A stretch of DNA of 64,000 nt from Unio delphinus (lineage: Eukaryota > Mollusca > Bivalvia > Unionida > Unionidae), in assembly GCA_029339505.1 (NCBI GenBank), contig JAQISU010000022.1, positions 16,931,001-16,995,000 on the forward strand. The letters run 5' to 3'. The notes below the pieces were generated by a model that ran no database searches, was not told the DNA's origin, and saw nothing but the letters and a program-made list of their open reading frames with translations. The position numbers and the translations under genes were made by a program. The first letter of the stretch is position 1. Every line of letters starts with the position of its first letter. Of the stretch, positions 8,184 through 21,000 are shown piece by piece.

Positions 8184-9351
8184 GTCAAAATCATTTGGTG
8201 GTCAACAACCCAATAATTCACTGGTATTTGCAAATAAGAATAAACCCGACGGCACCCCAGACTGGAATGTTGTTTCCATACCAACCGGATCATACCAAAT
8301 TGAACAAATCAATAATGAATTCGCGCGTAGAATAAAATCGATTACTGGAAAAGAATCAAAAATAGCTATAACAGTTCATGAGCCAACACTATCATCTGCC
8401 ATTGAAATAAACTCAGAAGAATACGTCGTAGATATCTATCAAAGTTCTATTAGAACCGTACTAGGATGGCCTGAAATCCCACCCGGGAAAAAAACCATTG
8501 ATTTACCAGAACCCAAAAAAACTGATTATATCACAGACAGGATAAAATCTGATAATCCAGTAAAAAGTTATAAAGAGTTCAGTACACCCTTAGAGTTTTT
8601 TGGGATAAGATACGAACTTAGGGGGAGTTATTATATATTTGACGAACCTACAATCGTTAAAAATTTCACAGCAATGAATAATGATTTTTCACTGTTGTTA
8701 ATATCTCTTAAATCCGGCTCTCTCACCCGAGATGAATTTATCAGCGTCGTAGAAATATGCAACAAAATTATCGACGATATGGAAAAATTTAATTTACGAA
8801 TTATTCAAGTTATACTCGATGATCTTCCTGTATCGAGAACAATATTTGCAACAGACTATAAAATCCGCGTTGAAGATATCCCAATATTCAAACTACCAGG
8901 ATATAACGTACCAGAACTAAAAAGACTTCTCAGTGATGCCATCGGTGTTGGTTTCAAAATAATTCATGATACGTGGAAAAAAACAACATCACCGGAAATA
9001 AAAATCCTCAAACATAATAATGACCCAGATGGTGGTGGCAGGCATATTGCTCCGTTCAATGTGAATATTTCAACGGTGATTGCGCTCAATTTAGTATGTG
9101 ATGTGATCGAAGGAAGCTATCAAATAAATTTAGAACGATCAAATCAAGCTCAGCAGGGATATATTTTGTATTCATTTGCACCAACAGCTCCTCCAGGGTT
9201 TTTAATAATTGAGTCTCCGGTGAATCCAGTCTATATGCGATGTCATAATAATTCATTAACCAGAATTAATTTCAAACTCACAGATCAGTCTAATAATCTG
9301 ATTGATTTACAAGAGGAGGTTTTACAAATTAGTCTGTTTGTGAAATCCTGA
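8005..9351 (+). CDS. Element A gene 9: penton-like minor capsid protein
   Basis: 448 residues from the ATG matching the element B start; an upstream in-frame ATG at 7990 would add five residues. The N-terminal 160 residues (IALAKLRVYHSWPNI, IPTGSYQIEQIN, VDIYQSSIRTVLGWPE) and the C-terminal part (PPGFLIIESPVNPVYMRC, KLTDQSNNLIDLQEE) match the usual layout of adintovirus/Polinton penton-type single jelly-roll proteins: a first beta sheet, an inserted variable middle, then the closing strands. The variable middle (about 165-330) diverges strongly from element B. It would occupy the capsid vertices and seat the stalk protein of gene 7. Function inferred from pattern and context. Confidence 0.8.
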   Translation: MTTQMELLQQIVENTKPVQTSMISITSTNPEFSVNFPSPVPVKEIALAKLRVYHSWPNIRSKSFGGQQPNNSLVFANKNKPDGTPDWNVVSIPTGSYQIEQINNEFARRIKSITGKESKIAITVHEPTLSSAIEINSEEYVVDIYQSSIRTVLGWPEIPPGKKTIDLPEPKKTDYITDRIKSDNPVKSYKEFSTPLEFFGIRYELRGSYYIFDEPTIVKNFTAMNNDFSLLLISLKSGSLTRDEFISVVEICNKIIDDMEKFNLRIIQVILDDLPVSRTIFATDYKIRVEDIPIFKLPGYNVPELKRLLSDAIGVGFKIIHDTWKKTTSPEIKILKHNNDPDGGGRHIAPFNVNISTVIALNLVCDVIEGSYQINLERSNQAQQGYILYSFAPTAPPGFLIIESPVNPVYMRCHNNSLTRINFKLTDQSNNLIDLQEEVLQISLFVKS

Positions 9352-9371
9352 AAAGATTTTCGTCGTAGTAA

Positions 9372-9573
9372 GGACTTGATCAAATATTCGGTTAACCCCA
9401 ACTGAAAGTTCTAGCAGCAGAGGGGGTGAGTGACAACGACGTTGTGACGCGAATGTTTTCAGACAAGGGTCGGAGACTTATTTTTTCGCGAGAAGGGTCT
9501 AGTGTTATTTTGGAGGGGGTATAATCAAAAATAAAAACAAAAAAAAGTTGTCTGATTCGCCCCCTCTGCTGCT
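9372..9573. repeat. right terminal inverted repeat of element A, with fold-back
   Basis: GGACTTGATCAAATATT at 9372-9388 and a 26-base block at 9412-9437 match, in reverse complement, the left end of element B (48398-48414 and 48360-48385; the 26-base blocks agree at 21 positions). About 110 bases further out, at 9547-9573, a second copy of the block appears in opposite orientation, so the terminus can fold back. Element B has a similar opposed copy at 48205-48226. The tip at 9432-9445 is itself palindromic (ACAACGACGTTGT). The outermost border is not certain. Confidence 0.8.
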
Positions 9574-9796
9574 GCCCTTGTCAGTCAACTTCAGAGCTTC
9601 GCATGGACTGTTGCTTGTATTGACGAAGAAGTTTGATTCAAGCTTTCTAAATCATCTTTTAATGGAATCGTGTCACCTGAATACCAATCTGTTCCAACCT
9701 TTGGTTTCTCAAACAATTTTCAGTTTAAGACCCTACAGAGCTAACTGTAGCGAGAAGGGCCCATTGTTTGTTTGTTTGTTTGTTTGATTTGTGTTT

Positions 9797-10100
9797 TTAA
9801 CTTAGCTTTAACAATTTTTCAGTCATATCGCTATGTCTGCAGTGAGGCAGTTTATAGTGATGTCTACCACTGGGGCATCATGCCACAGGCATGTAGCATG
9901 ATGTAGCATATGTCCCACTCAGTCACATTATCCTGACTCCATGCTGACCAGTCCTAACACTAACCTCTTAATGCTGAGTGCCAAGTGAGGCAGCTGTTAG
10001 TACCATTTTTTTAAGTCTTGGTATGACTCAGCTGGGGATCAAACCCACGACCTCCAGCTTCCGCAACAGACGCTCTAACCACTAGGCCACTGGAACGGTT
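9797..10100 (-). mobile_element. tRNA-derived SINE, family 1, reverse orientation
   Basis: The tRNA-like head is at about 10025-10098 on the minus strand, with a box-B-like GGTTTGATCC. The body carries the words CATCATGCCACAGGCATGTAGC and GTCCTAACACTAACCTCTTAAT, shared by the copies at 10339, 18206 and 28577. The tail lies near 9797. Confidence 0.8.
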
Positions 10101-10338
10101 AGGGCCCATTGTGATGCACCCATAGCTAATGGCTATGTCCTCACCACCTCTGCCTGTTTTTCAATTTTTTGTAACAAGTCCAGTGCATTAGGAAATGATC
10201 CATTGTGGCTTCAGTTTCCAGATGAAAGCATTTTGATAAAAAGTCATTTTGAATGGCAATCAGGTAATTTTGGAACTTTGCACAGCTTTTGTTTTGACTC
10301 TGATAATCATTAGCCCAATGATGTTACTTATATTTCTA

Positions 10339-10612
10339 GTGGCCTAGTGGTTAGATCATCTGTGTTGGATGTTGGAGGTTGCAAGTTTGAACCCTGGCCA
10401 TATCATACCAAAGACTTGTGAAAATGGTACTTAGAGCACTCAGCATTAAGAGTTCACTGTTAGTATTGTTTGGTCCGGTGTCAGGATAATGTTATTTGGT
10501 GGGACATGATGATACATGTCTGCAGCATGATGTCCTAAAAACTGGCTCGTACAGACATCGTAGAGATATTACTGAAAAATTGTTACAGCTATGTTTTTAA
10601 AAAAACAAATCA
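10339..10612 (+). mobile_element. tRNA-derived SINE, family 1
   Basis: The tRNA-like head GGCCTAGTGGTTAGA with box B AAGTTTGAACCC, then the family body (ATACCAAAGACTTGTG, GTCAGGATAATG, GTGGGACATGATG) and an A-rich tail. The same family as the copy at 18206-18522. Confidence 0.8.
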
Positions 10613-11653
10613 CATACTCGCGCCAATGATATTACCATGTACATGGCACAAGTGTTTCATTCATCATCAACAGCAACAAAATACTACCACCATTATAAAA
10701 AAACTTCTTTGACATTTATGATTCTTTCCATTAATAGTTAAAATTGTTTCACATGAAATGTTTATTTTGTCAGGTACAGCAAGGCACTTGAAACAAAACA
10801 AGAAAAGGGCAACAAGAGTGTAACCAAAGGACAAAAGGGAGGCAACTTTAGTCAGGTTTGTTCCTTTAGTCAGTAAATATATTCCAGCTTCCTTTGAATG
10901 GGACACATTTGCGACAGATTTTTTTCCCCTTGTTAACAGTAAGATTATACCATTTATCAGCCTGCCAAGATGAATTACAGGAGAACATCTGCATTACACA
11001 TGCAGATCCAATTGCCTTTAGATTAATGAAAGTTCATTTGTAGGTCACTGTTACATATTTTTCATGCTTCAGTGATCATGTACACTTTTTTGTATTTAGG
11101 TTGTTTTTGCAGGGATACTTCTGATTTTGCAGCACATCTTGTGGAGTAAGAGGTCACTGTGAGATGTATTTGAATTTTAGATCATTTTCTGGAACATTTA
11201 CAGTTGAGGTCAATTCTTGTGACCTTGTTATTGATTTCTTATGGATTTAGCCATACATTTAGCAACTTTTGCTTTGCTTTCAGTATCTGGATTATAAATA
11301 GTTATGCTTATTTTTTAAGGAAGTAAAGGTTGTATTATCATGTTTTTTTATCATTAGAGAAATTCAGATGAGGACAATATGCTGGGGACTTGAAATCATA
11401 GGTTTTAGCAACCCAGAAATAATAAAATATATCTTTTGGAAAAAAAAGTGAAACTTTTTTATTTTAAGTAATCATGTTACTTTCCATGTCGATATTGCTT
11501 TATTTGTAATATTTAGGGGATGTGGGAATACAGGATATAATTTATTTAGTATTACAAAACAAATGAGGTATTTGTGAGAGTGATATTTTTTTTCTCGCTC
11601 AGTAATAATTCTGTAGTTACACAAAATGAAGCATAAAATGCCTAGATGTGAAG

Positions 11654-11696
<43 letters not shown>

Positions 11697-11812
11697 CACT
11701 GTAATGATAGTCACATACAAAATATATCAATGAAAAATGAGAAGACTATTTCAACATTTTTTTCTATATTTGACACAAATGGGTATATTATGGTTCATAC
11801 GTTTTCTTTCAG

Positions 11813-12025
11813 GAAAAGAATATTTGGTTATCCTTGGTAGACATGCTTAAAAAGAAGGAAAAGTTACCCGTAGTGGCATTTGTTTTCTCAAAAAAGAGAA
11901 TCGATGAGTTAGTTGGGAATTTGAATACACTGGATCTAACAACAGCCACTGAGAAAAGTGAGATCCACATTTTCTTCCACAAATCCATCAGTCGGCTGAA
12001 GGGATCTGACAAGGAACTTCCACAA
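11813..12025 (+). CDS. SKI2 exon a (RecA2 start)
   Basis: Acceptor TTTCTTTCAG, donor GTAAG. Encodes 71 codons starting [12 protein letters not shown], with the helicase motif IV region [15 protein letters not shown] and a Ski2-like [13 protein letters not shown] linker. Confidence 0.9.
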
Positions 12026-15000
12026 GTAAGAAAGTTTGTTATCCCATCTCCCCTTAAACTTCATGGTGGATTGCCATGAAACTTTTTTTAAACACCTATT
12101 CGTCCCATGGTGTAGTTGCTTGTGAATGAAAATGGTGTTGCTCGAACATCCAATAAGGCCAATACAGTAGTCATTTTCAAAATCTTGTTATCTAAATGGG
12201 TAGTTATGTCAGCATGAGATTTTCCTTAAAGGCTTCCTTGTCTATTTGGTTCTGCCTAATAATGATGCCCATTATGGCTGCCATAGTCTGTTATCCTGAA
12301 AATCTTCTTCATTACTGATGTGTTTGAAAGAACAGAGAAATCAGTTTGACAAATCAGGAGATTTTCAAAATATGGTCCAGAGAGTTGGCTTCAATAAAGG
12401 GATGATTTTCAGTGAGAATGGCCGATTTTTCATTGTTGCCCATGTTTGATGACCTTGCTTTACACATTTGTCACTGTCCAGTATATTGATTGATTGATGA
12501 CCTTGCTTTGCACATCTGTCACTGCCCAGTATATTGATTGATTGATGACCTTGCTTAACACATCTGTCACTGTCCAGTATATTGATTGATTGATGACCTT
12601 GCTTTACACATCTGTCACTGTCCAGTATATTGATTGATTGATGACCTTGCTTAACACATCTGTCACTGTCCAGTATATTGATTGTTTGATGACCTTGCTT
12701 TACACATCTGTCATTGTCCAGTATATTGATTGTATGATGACCTTGCTTTATAGGTTCATTGCAGTATCCTGTATATTGATTTATGACCTTTGTTTTATGC
12801 ATCCCTCAGTGTCTTGTATAATGATTGCTGACCTTGCTTTATACATCTGTCACAGTGTCCTGTGTATTGATTGATGACCTTGCTCTATGCATCTGTCAAA
12901 CTGTTCTATATATTGATTGATGACTTTGATTTCTGTATCCATCACATTGTTCTGTATATTGATTGATGCCCTTTCTTTTACATATGTTCATAACCTGTAT
13001 ATTGATTGATGCCATTTCTTTTACATATGTTCATAACCTGTATATTGATTGATGCCATTTCTTTTACATCTGTCAGTAACCTGTATATTGATTGATGCCC
13101 TTGCTTTATACATCCATCACTGTGTCCTGTATATTGATTAATGCCCTTGCTTTATGCATTCATCACAGTTATTCTGCATATTGATTGATGCCCTTGCTTT
13201 ATACATCTGTCACACTGTCCTGTATATTGATTGATGCCCTTGCTTTATACATCTGTCACACTTTTCTGTATATTGATTGATGCCCTTGCTTTATACATCT
13301 GTCATACTGTCCTATATATTGATTGATGCCCTTGCTTTATACATCCACCTTTTAATTGATCAATACCTGGATTTATATGGCATCATTTTGATTTCCAGGT
13401 GATCCAGATGGAGGACATTTTGAAACGAGGCCTGGGTTCACACCATAGTGGCATCCTCCCCATTCTCAAGGAGGTTGTGGAGCTTCTCTTTCAGAGGGGG
13501 CTTGTTAAGGTAAATTATGTTTCTAATATAATCAAGTCATTTTGATGTGATAAGAGGATATTGTATTTAAATCTGTTTTGTTGCTTTTTAACCTACAGTA
13601 GTGTCAAGTCTGTTTAAAACTATCAGTTCTTATTACACTCTGGAACGGGTTAAAAATATACAAAAACTGATTCTTTGAGTTGATTCTAGGTACAACAATA
13701 CAGTTCAGCAATTATTTTAAACATGGCATTTTATCAGATTCAGTATGTTTATCTTCTGAAATGTACATTAGTTTTCATCTGTCATATATTAACATCATGA
13801 TGATGATGCAACAAGCCATTGTGAAAGTATTGTCACTTACACATACATAAAAAAAGAACATTATTGTTTTTTATCATTAGCTCACCTGGCCATAATGCTA
13901 AATGAACTTTTGGTATGATTCTGTCTGTGATGTATTATTATTTAACATTTGCTATTTAAAGCTCATCGCAGAATCAACAGTTCCATATGAGGCCAAACCT
14001 GGCATGAAGGGCTTTATAATTTGTATAAATGATGCAAACATGACAACCATTGCAAAAATTAAAAAGATCTTCAGATGACTTCATCTTAAAAACTGCTGAC
14101 ACAGTTTCACCAAATTTGATAAAATGTATCCTTCCATACAGATCTTTTGAGTTTTTATAAATAATACTGATCTACGATCAAGTATGGCCTCAATTATGAA
14201 AATAGGAAAATCTTGGAACATCATTTCGTAAGTTCTCAACAAAATTTGACCAAATTTGATGGAAAACATTTAGGTTTGGAGAGTTCGCACATTTGTATAA
14301 AAGATGTGAATCCAACTATAAAAATTACCATGATTACTAAATATATAAAATTTATTAAATGACATGTTCTTGAAACACACAACAGAATTTAACAGAAGTC
14401 ATCATGAGTGGATTTGGTTTTGTAGAATTGATGCTAATCAAGTATCAGATATGGCCACAATTTCTATTTACAGAAATTACTGAGTAAAATTTAATCAAAT
14501 TTGGTAGAAAGCATTCAAATTCCATTCAGAATTGTTTTTTTGCAATTTCTTATTAAATATGGCTAGTTTTTTATAGCTTGAAAACCCATAACTTCTTAAC
14601 ACTTTCTCAACAACTTCTCACAGACTACTGAACACAGTTTGACCGAATTGACACAAAGTGCCGTATCTTGAAAGCCTTTCAGATTTATGCTAATGATGCC
14701 AATTGTCCATCAAATGTGGCCACCATTGCTAGAATAGAAACACAATTAACAACTTTAAAAGAAATACCAGTTAAAATTTGACAAAGTTTGACCGTGTCAT
14801 GGCACAAAGGCTTTCTAATATTTCGGCAAATGTTTTTCAAAATAAGTATGAATGAATTATATAATACAGTGCATTATAACAGGGAAAACTGTATTATGGT
14901 GTATGACTCTTAATATTTGATTTACAAATAGGAACATTACAGCATTCTTCAATTCATTGTTTCAGATTCTCTTTGCCACTGAGACATTTGCCATGGGTGT

Positions 15001-18000
15001 AAACATGCCAGCTAAGACTGTTGTATTTGATTCCATCAGAAAACACGATGGATCTAATTTCCGCAACCTTGTTCCCGGGGAATATGTTCAGATGGCAGGC
15101 AGAGCAGGAAGGCGTGGTCTTGACACTACTGGCACAGTCATTATTTTGTGTAAGGGGGATATCCCAGAAATGGCTGATCTACATAAAATGATGCTGGTAA
15201 AAGTTCTTACCTGTTTGTTTTAACAGCTAGTGAAATATCTGTGAAGCTGACTTAACATTGGCACAAATTGATGGCTGCCCTAATTCTAAATTGAATCCAT
15301 TGAAATTATCTTAAATGTCTTAATCATGTGTTGTTTTTAATTATAAAACTTTCTTTTACAAACTTAGAAACATACATAAAAAGCAATTTCATTATTATTC
15401 GATTGACATTTTTAACAACTTAATGCTCTGTATAAAATATCTGACTAATTAAAATACAGTAGTTAGTTGAAATTGAAAATGGTACCCTACAGATAGTCAT
15501 TTTTATTGTTGCTGTTCCTAAATGGATGTTCCAACTACTGATAAAATGCAACTTCCAACTACCTTCTCTCCAGTAGACCTTCCGGACCTATTTGCAGATT
15601 TCTTCCGTGACAAAGTACAAGCCATTAGAGATTCGCTTGACAACACAATTTCAATTGACTTGTCACCATAGTTATGATACAGAATTTCAGCAACAACCAT
15701 TAGGAGCAATTGAACCTGTCTCTATTGATTTAGTATGGACAAACTTGATGAAGAATGCACCAAAATTTTTGTGAACTTGATCCAATTCCGACATCACTGC
15801 TGCTTGAGTGCTTAGACCCAATATTGCCTTCACTAAATGATGTTATTAATATCTCTCTCATTTCAAAACTGCCATCATAAAGCCTCTGCTGAAGAAACCA
15901 ACACTTGACCATAATGATTTTAAGAACTACTGCCCAGTTTCTAATATCCCATTCATATAAAATATCTTAGAAAACTTTGTTCTAACCCAACTTGTATCTC
16001 ATTTGTATTCAAACAGTCTGTTTAGCAATGTATAGTCTGTATATCGCCCTTGTCACAGTACTGAAACTACTCTTCTGAAAGTATTTAATGACATTCTCTC
16101 TGGTTTGGATTGCGGAAAAATTATAGTCCTCACCCTCCTTGATTTTTCTGCAGCATTTGAAACAATAGACCATGATATATTACTTCACCATCTCCAGCAT
16201 GTATTTGGCATTCAGAATATAGCCTTACAGTGGTTCAAGTCCTACTTAGTCAACAGGAACGCAAATGGAATACATGCCAGCCCAGTTGATCTATGTTTTG
16301 GTGTTCCATAGGGGTCTGTTCCTGGTCCTGTTCTCTTCATTCTATACACTCAGCTGCTCTCAAGTGTCATAGATCATCACCCAGTGTCTCACCAATTGTA
16401 CGCTGATGAGACCCAGATATACAAGTCTAGCCACCCAACTGAAGTTGATGCTACCATCCATGGAGTAGAGAGGTGCATTTCTGATTTGAAATCATGGATG
16501 ACATGTAACAAACTGCAGTAGAATGATAAAACTGAGGCCATTCTGATCACAGCACAAAGACTTCCTCATTCACATCCTTTACCTCAGACAATAAATATCA
16601 GCAGCACCAACAATAAATTCTCACAGTCAGTACGAAACCTAGGTGTTACTCTAGACAGTACACTGACATTGCACCAACATGTCATGAACATATGCAAGGC
16701 TGTATTTCTTGAACTGAGATGCATCAGTTCCATTCACAAATATCTTTCAGTTGATGCCACTAAAACACTTGTGTGTTCATTAGTACTTTCAAGACTTGAC
16801 TATTGTAACTCAATTCTGTCTGGTTCGTCACAATATCTACTCCAGAAACTTCAAAAAGTTCAAAACACAGCTGCTCGGATCTTCTTTAGAGTACCTCGAT
16901 CAGAGCACACCTCACCACTGCTCTGTACCCTACACAAAATTTCTTTTCTGTGCTACGTTTCACTGACAGACTCCAGTCCAACACACCTATCCAGCCTCAC
17001 CCATGTGTATACACCAGCAAGATACTTATATTCCTTTTCTGACAATCGTATACTCATTGTTCCCACTATGAAAACGAAGTCATATGGACAACGTTCTTTT
17101 GCATACCAGAGCCCGGCGATGTGGAACGAATTGGCCATTGAAATTAGACACAAAGACACAGTGGTCCCTTTTAAGAGTGCTCTTAAAACTCACCTTTTTC
17201 GACTGCAGAAACAAACTTAGAGACCTAATAATGTTTTGTATCTTGTATGTTTTCAGCATATTTTTATGTTTTCCAATTTCATGGGTTTTGTTATTTGTTT
17301 TTCTGTAGTGTAGTCATATCATTATAGATGTTGTAAAGCGCTTAGAGCTTCTAAAGATTAGGCGCTATACTAAGTCCTCATTATTATTATTATATCGATA
17401 TTGGATAATCACTGAAAGATATCCTATGGTGTTTTTTTGTTCCTAAATCCAGTATTCTGTCATTATGGTCATTTCAAAAATCCATTTCCAGGCATGTTAA
17501 CAGGTTAACATCATTTTTATGTACTGCATGTATTCACCCTTATAAGTAAAAATCCGTTCCATTAATTTTTACACACAAAGATCAGGGTTGAATGATGAGG
17601 AGTTAACTAGTATGCAAAGGTTAGCACAAACAAATCTTTGTAATATGTTCTGTTTTTTTTATACTGAACTGACCAAATTGAGAGATTTTGAAAAACAGTT
17701 TCAGCTCATATACATGTAATTTATAATAAATGAATATAATTTATATGGTAAATTGTTTAGATATAGTATATTCACACAAATGAATGTTTGCGATGACAGT
17801 ACTTGATTGTAATTTGTTTCTTGTTTAAGGGCAAGCCTACCAAGCTGGAGTCACAGTTCCGACTGACATATTCCATGATTCTGAACTTACTCCGAGTGGA
17901 GAAACTCCGAGTTGAGGACATGATCAAGAGGAGCTTCTCGGAATACCACAATCAGAAGGACATCTCCAAGCACAAACAGGCATTAGATGAACTGCAGATA

Positions 18001-21000
18001 AAAATGAAAGACATGCAAGACATTGAGTGTTACATGTGTGCCATTGATCTTGAAGCTTATTGGAAAGCATGTAGAGATTACAAAAGTTTGAAGGTGCACC
18101 TGCAGGTAATTGTATTATATTGTTGTCCTCCATCAGTCGGAGAAAAATTGTATATATAGGATAAATCTTTTATATTTTTTCATCATTCTTACCTTCAATC
18201 CTACCACTCCGGTGGTTAGAGTGTCTGCTGCCGAAGTGGGAGGTTGTAGGTTCGATCCCCATCCAAGTCATACCAAAGACTTACAAAAATGGTACTAACA
18301 GCTGCCTCGTTTGCCCTCTCGGCATTAAGAGGTTAGTGTTAGGACTGGTCGGTCTGGTGTCAGGATAATGTGACTAGGTGGGACATCATGCTACATGTCT
18401 GCGGCATGATGCCATAGTGGTAGACATCACTATAAACTGCCTTACTGCAGACATTGTAGTGATATGACTGATTTTTTTTTTAAAGCTACGTTAAAAATCC
18501 TAATCAAACAAACAAACAAACCTTCAATCCTTCTTCTGGAGTGGGTTGAACTTTTTAGCTCACCTGGTTCCTAGAGCAAGTGAGCTGATGAATGGTCCTT
18601 TGTACATCATCCAGCATGACTTGTTTATCCTTTTTAAGATGCTGTTTAAGTAATCTGGTCAAAAAATTCCATGATGGATTTGCATGATTTTAGATTGAGC
18701 CAATATAGCCACTGTTACTAAAAATAGAAAAACCACAAAGCACTTAATAGAATTTGACCAAATGAGACTAAAGTATCCTGGCATAGGTGGTTTTAAATTT
18801 GAAATAAATCATGCAGATATCAGATATGACCTGACCATCATTACTTAAAATGGAAATAGAAACATCTTTTTAATGACCTCTTTTTCAAAACCACAAAAAA
18901 GTTGACCAAATAGGACAGCATATTGATGTAATAGCCATTCTGATTTATGGAAATGAAGCCAATCCAACATCAGATATAGCCACCATTACTATAAACAAAA
19001 AAAATCAAACCTTAAATGACTTTCAGAAACTGCTCAGCAGAGTTAGACCAAATATGACAAATAGTTTTGGCACTACGGGCTTTCAAATTTTGTGCAGTGT
19101 CAAGTCAGTTTGCTAACAAATATGGCAATCATTACTAAAAATACAGTATCTTTAAATAACATTTCAGTGTGTGTGTGTTTTTGTGACAGTTTATAGTGCT
19201 GTCTAGCACTGGGGCATCATGCCACAGACATGTAGCATGATGTCTCACCTAGTCACGGAGATGTGTAGCATCATGTCCCACCCATGACATTTAATATATA
19301 ATTATACCCTGCCACAAAATTACCTCAGTGATGCTTTCAGTCCTTTCAGACAAACATACCTCAGGTTGTTAATTCTTTTTACTGTTTGGGTTTCCTCACT
19401 ATATATGTGGATCTCATTATCTTGGTTCACCTGTATCGCAAATGATTTGTCTTAGATCTCAGTTTGTAAGATCACTAACACAAGATCGCAGACCCAGTCT
19501 GACCCACGCATCATTGGCCCATGCACAGTTCTAAGCTTGGGTTGTAATTACTGTAAATGAGACAAAGAACACAGCCCTTTAACAGTAACAAATAAAATCA
19601 GTTCAACCATTCTCCCAAACTAATATTAAAGACTAGGGGCCTTGAGTGGCTGTGTGGTCTATAGCGCTTTCCTTTATGGATCACTGCCATCTCACCTCTG
19701 CGTGAGTTCGAGTCTAAGATTCGGCTAATGTAAGTATGTGAGAAAGCTTGCCAGTAGCTTCTTGTGGGTCGGTGGTTCTTTCCGGGGTTTTTCCCGGGTT
19801 CTTTCTCCACCAATAATACTGGCTGCCATGTATAGCCTATCGTGTGCTGAAAAATGGCGTTAAACCCTACAACAACAACATTAAAGACTAGGACAAAGAA
19901 CTCACCCCTTGAATTAATGATTTATGTCCAAAAATAAATTTCATTCTCTACTGCTACATTGAAGGATTTTAGAAAGATTTCTTATAATGAAATTATTGAT
20001 GTGGTGTGCATTTTCACAAACAATAAAGAAACGATACAAACATCTGAACTGACTCCATTCTTCCAGGACTTTTTCCAATGAAGATAGAATGGTTAATCTG
20101 AATTGGTCACATGACCTCAATACTACACTGATGGTTAGTGACATGTTCTGAAACCTAATTTACAGTCTATAATAAATGACACTACCTACATGGCCTGCCA
20201 ATTTAGGAAACTGGTAGACATTTTGTTGTTTTAAACTTTCTTTACTTTCAAGCAGTTGTGTGTACAAAGTATTAAATAAATATTTGTCTTTTTTTTCTAT
20301 ATAGGTATTTATAGCACTGTTGTTTAGAACATTCTGCACATGGCTGGAGGATTTTCCTAAGTAGCCATGTTTTAAAAGGACTAAATGAGGGTCATGGTGT
20401 TTTTTCTATGATTTGGTCACAGGTGTTTTTTCTTTGATTTGGTCACAGGTGTTTTTTCTGTGATTTGGTCACAGGTGTTTTTCTGTGATTCTTTCATGTT
20501 TTTATTTTGTGATTTGGTCACGATTGTTTTTTTCTGTGATTCAGTCATGGACAGAACTGTTGGAATGCATATTTTTCCTTCACATCATGGTTCAGGTACC
20601 ATTTCTTCACATCATGGTTCAGGTACCATTCCTCAGGTGGTCTCTCATAACATACAAAAAATAATAAAAATCAGATTGTGCATTTTGATTGTGGTTGTAA
20701 ATGACTGGTCGTTTCTTAAAGCAGAGATTGCTCAAGACAGGTTTTAATAATTAATTATTTAGAAATATCCATTTTTCTTTTCAGAGTGTGGTCATTACTC
20801 ATCCAACAGCTTTGAAGGCCTTGTCACCAGGTCGAGTGGTGGTTGTTAATAATGATTCATACAGAAATGCTCTTGGTGTTGTTTTGAAGTTCTTCTTAGG
20901 ATTGAAAAATGAAAAACTTTTCACCTGTCTTGTGATATGTGATAAAAACATTACCGAAAACACCAAGGAAAAGGTTGATGAAGACAAAGGCAATATTAAC

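Larger units (their letters stand above)
1640..9583 (+). mobile_element. Element A: Polinton/adintovirus-like integrated element (right part)
   Basis: Nine same-strand genes between 2091 and 9351 match, gene for gene and in order, the genes at 55906-64000 of element B. They include a capsid protein, an adenain-like protease and a penton-like protein, the virion set of Polinton/Maverick-type viruses. The right end is marked by sequence at 9372-9437 that matches, in inverted orientation, the left end of element B (48360-48414), so it is a terminal inverted repeat. No polymerase, integrase or ATPase is seen left of gene 1; those genes are either outside the window or lost. The left boundary given here is a guess. 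Confidence 0.85.
9584..11812. other. SKI2 intron sequence right of element A
   Basis: Non-coding. It holds two SINE copies (9797-10100 and 10339-10612, listed separately), an (AT)n run at 11656-11686 and otherwise AT-rich sequence. It ends in a pyrimidine tract and AG acceptor at 11811-11812. No gene seen. Confidence 0.7.

Noticed and set aside
11834..12079. Free-standing 81-codon ORF
   Set aside because: It is SKI2 exon a read past its donor into the intron.
12365..12802. 145-codon minus-strand frame
   Set aside because: A by-product of the ~50-bp minisatellite; on the plus strand it is SKI2 intron.
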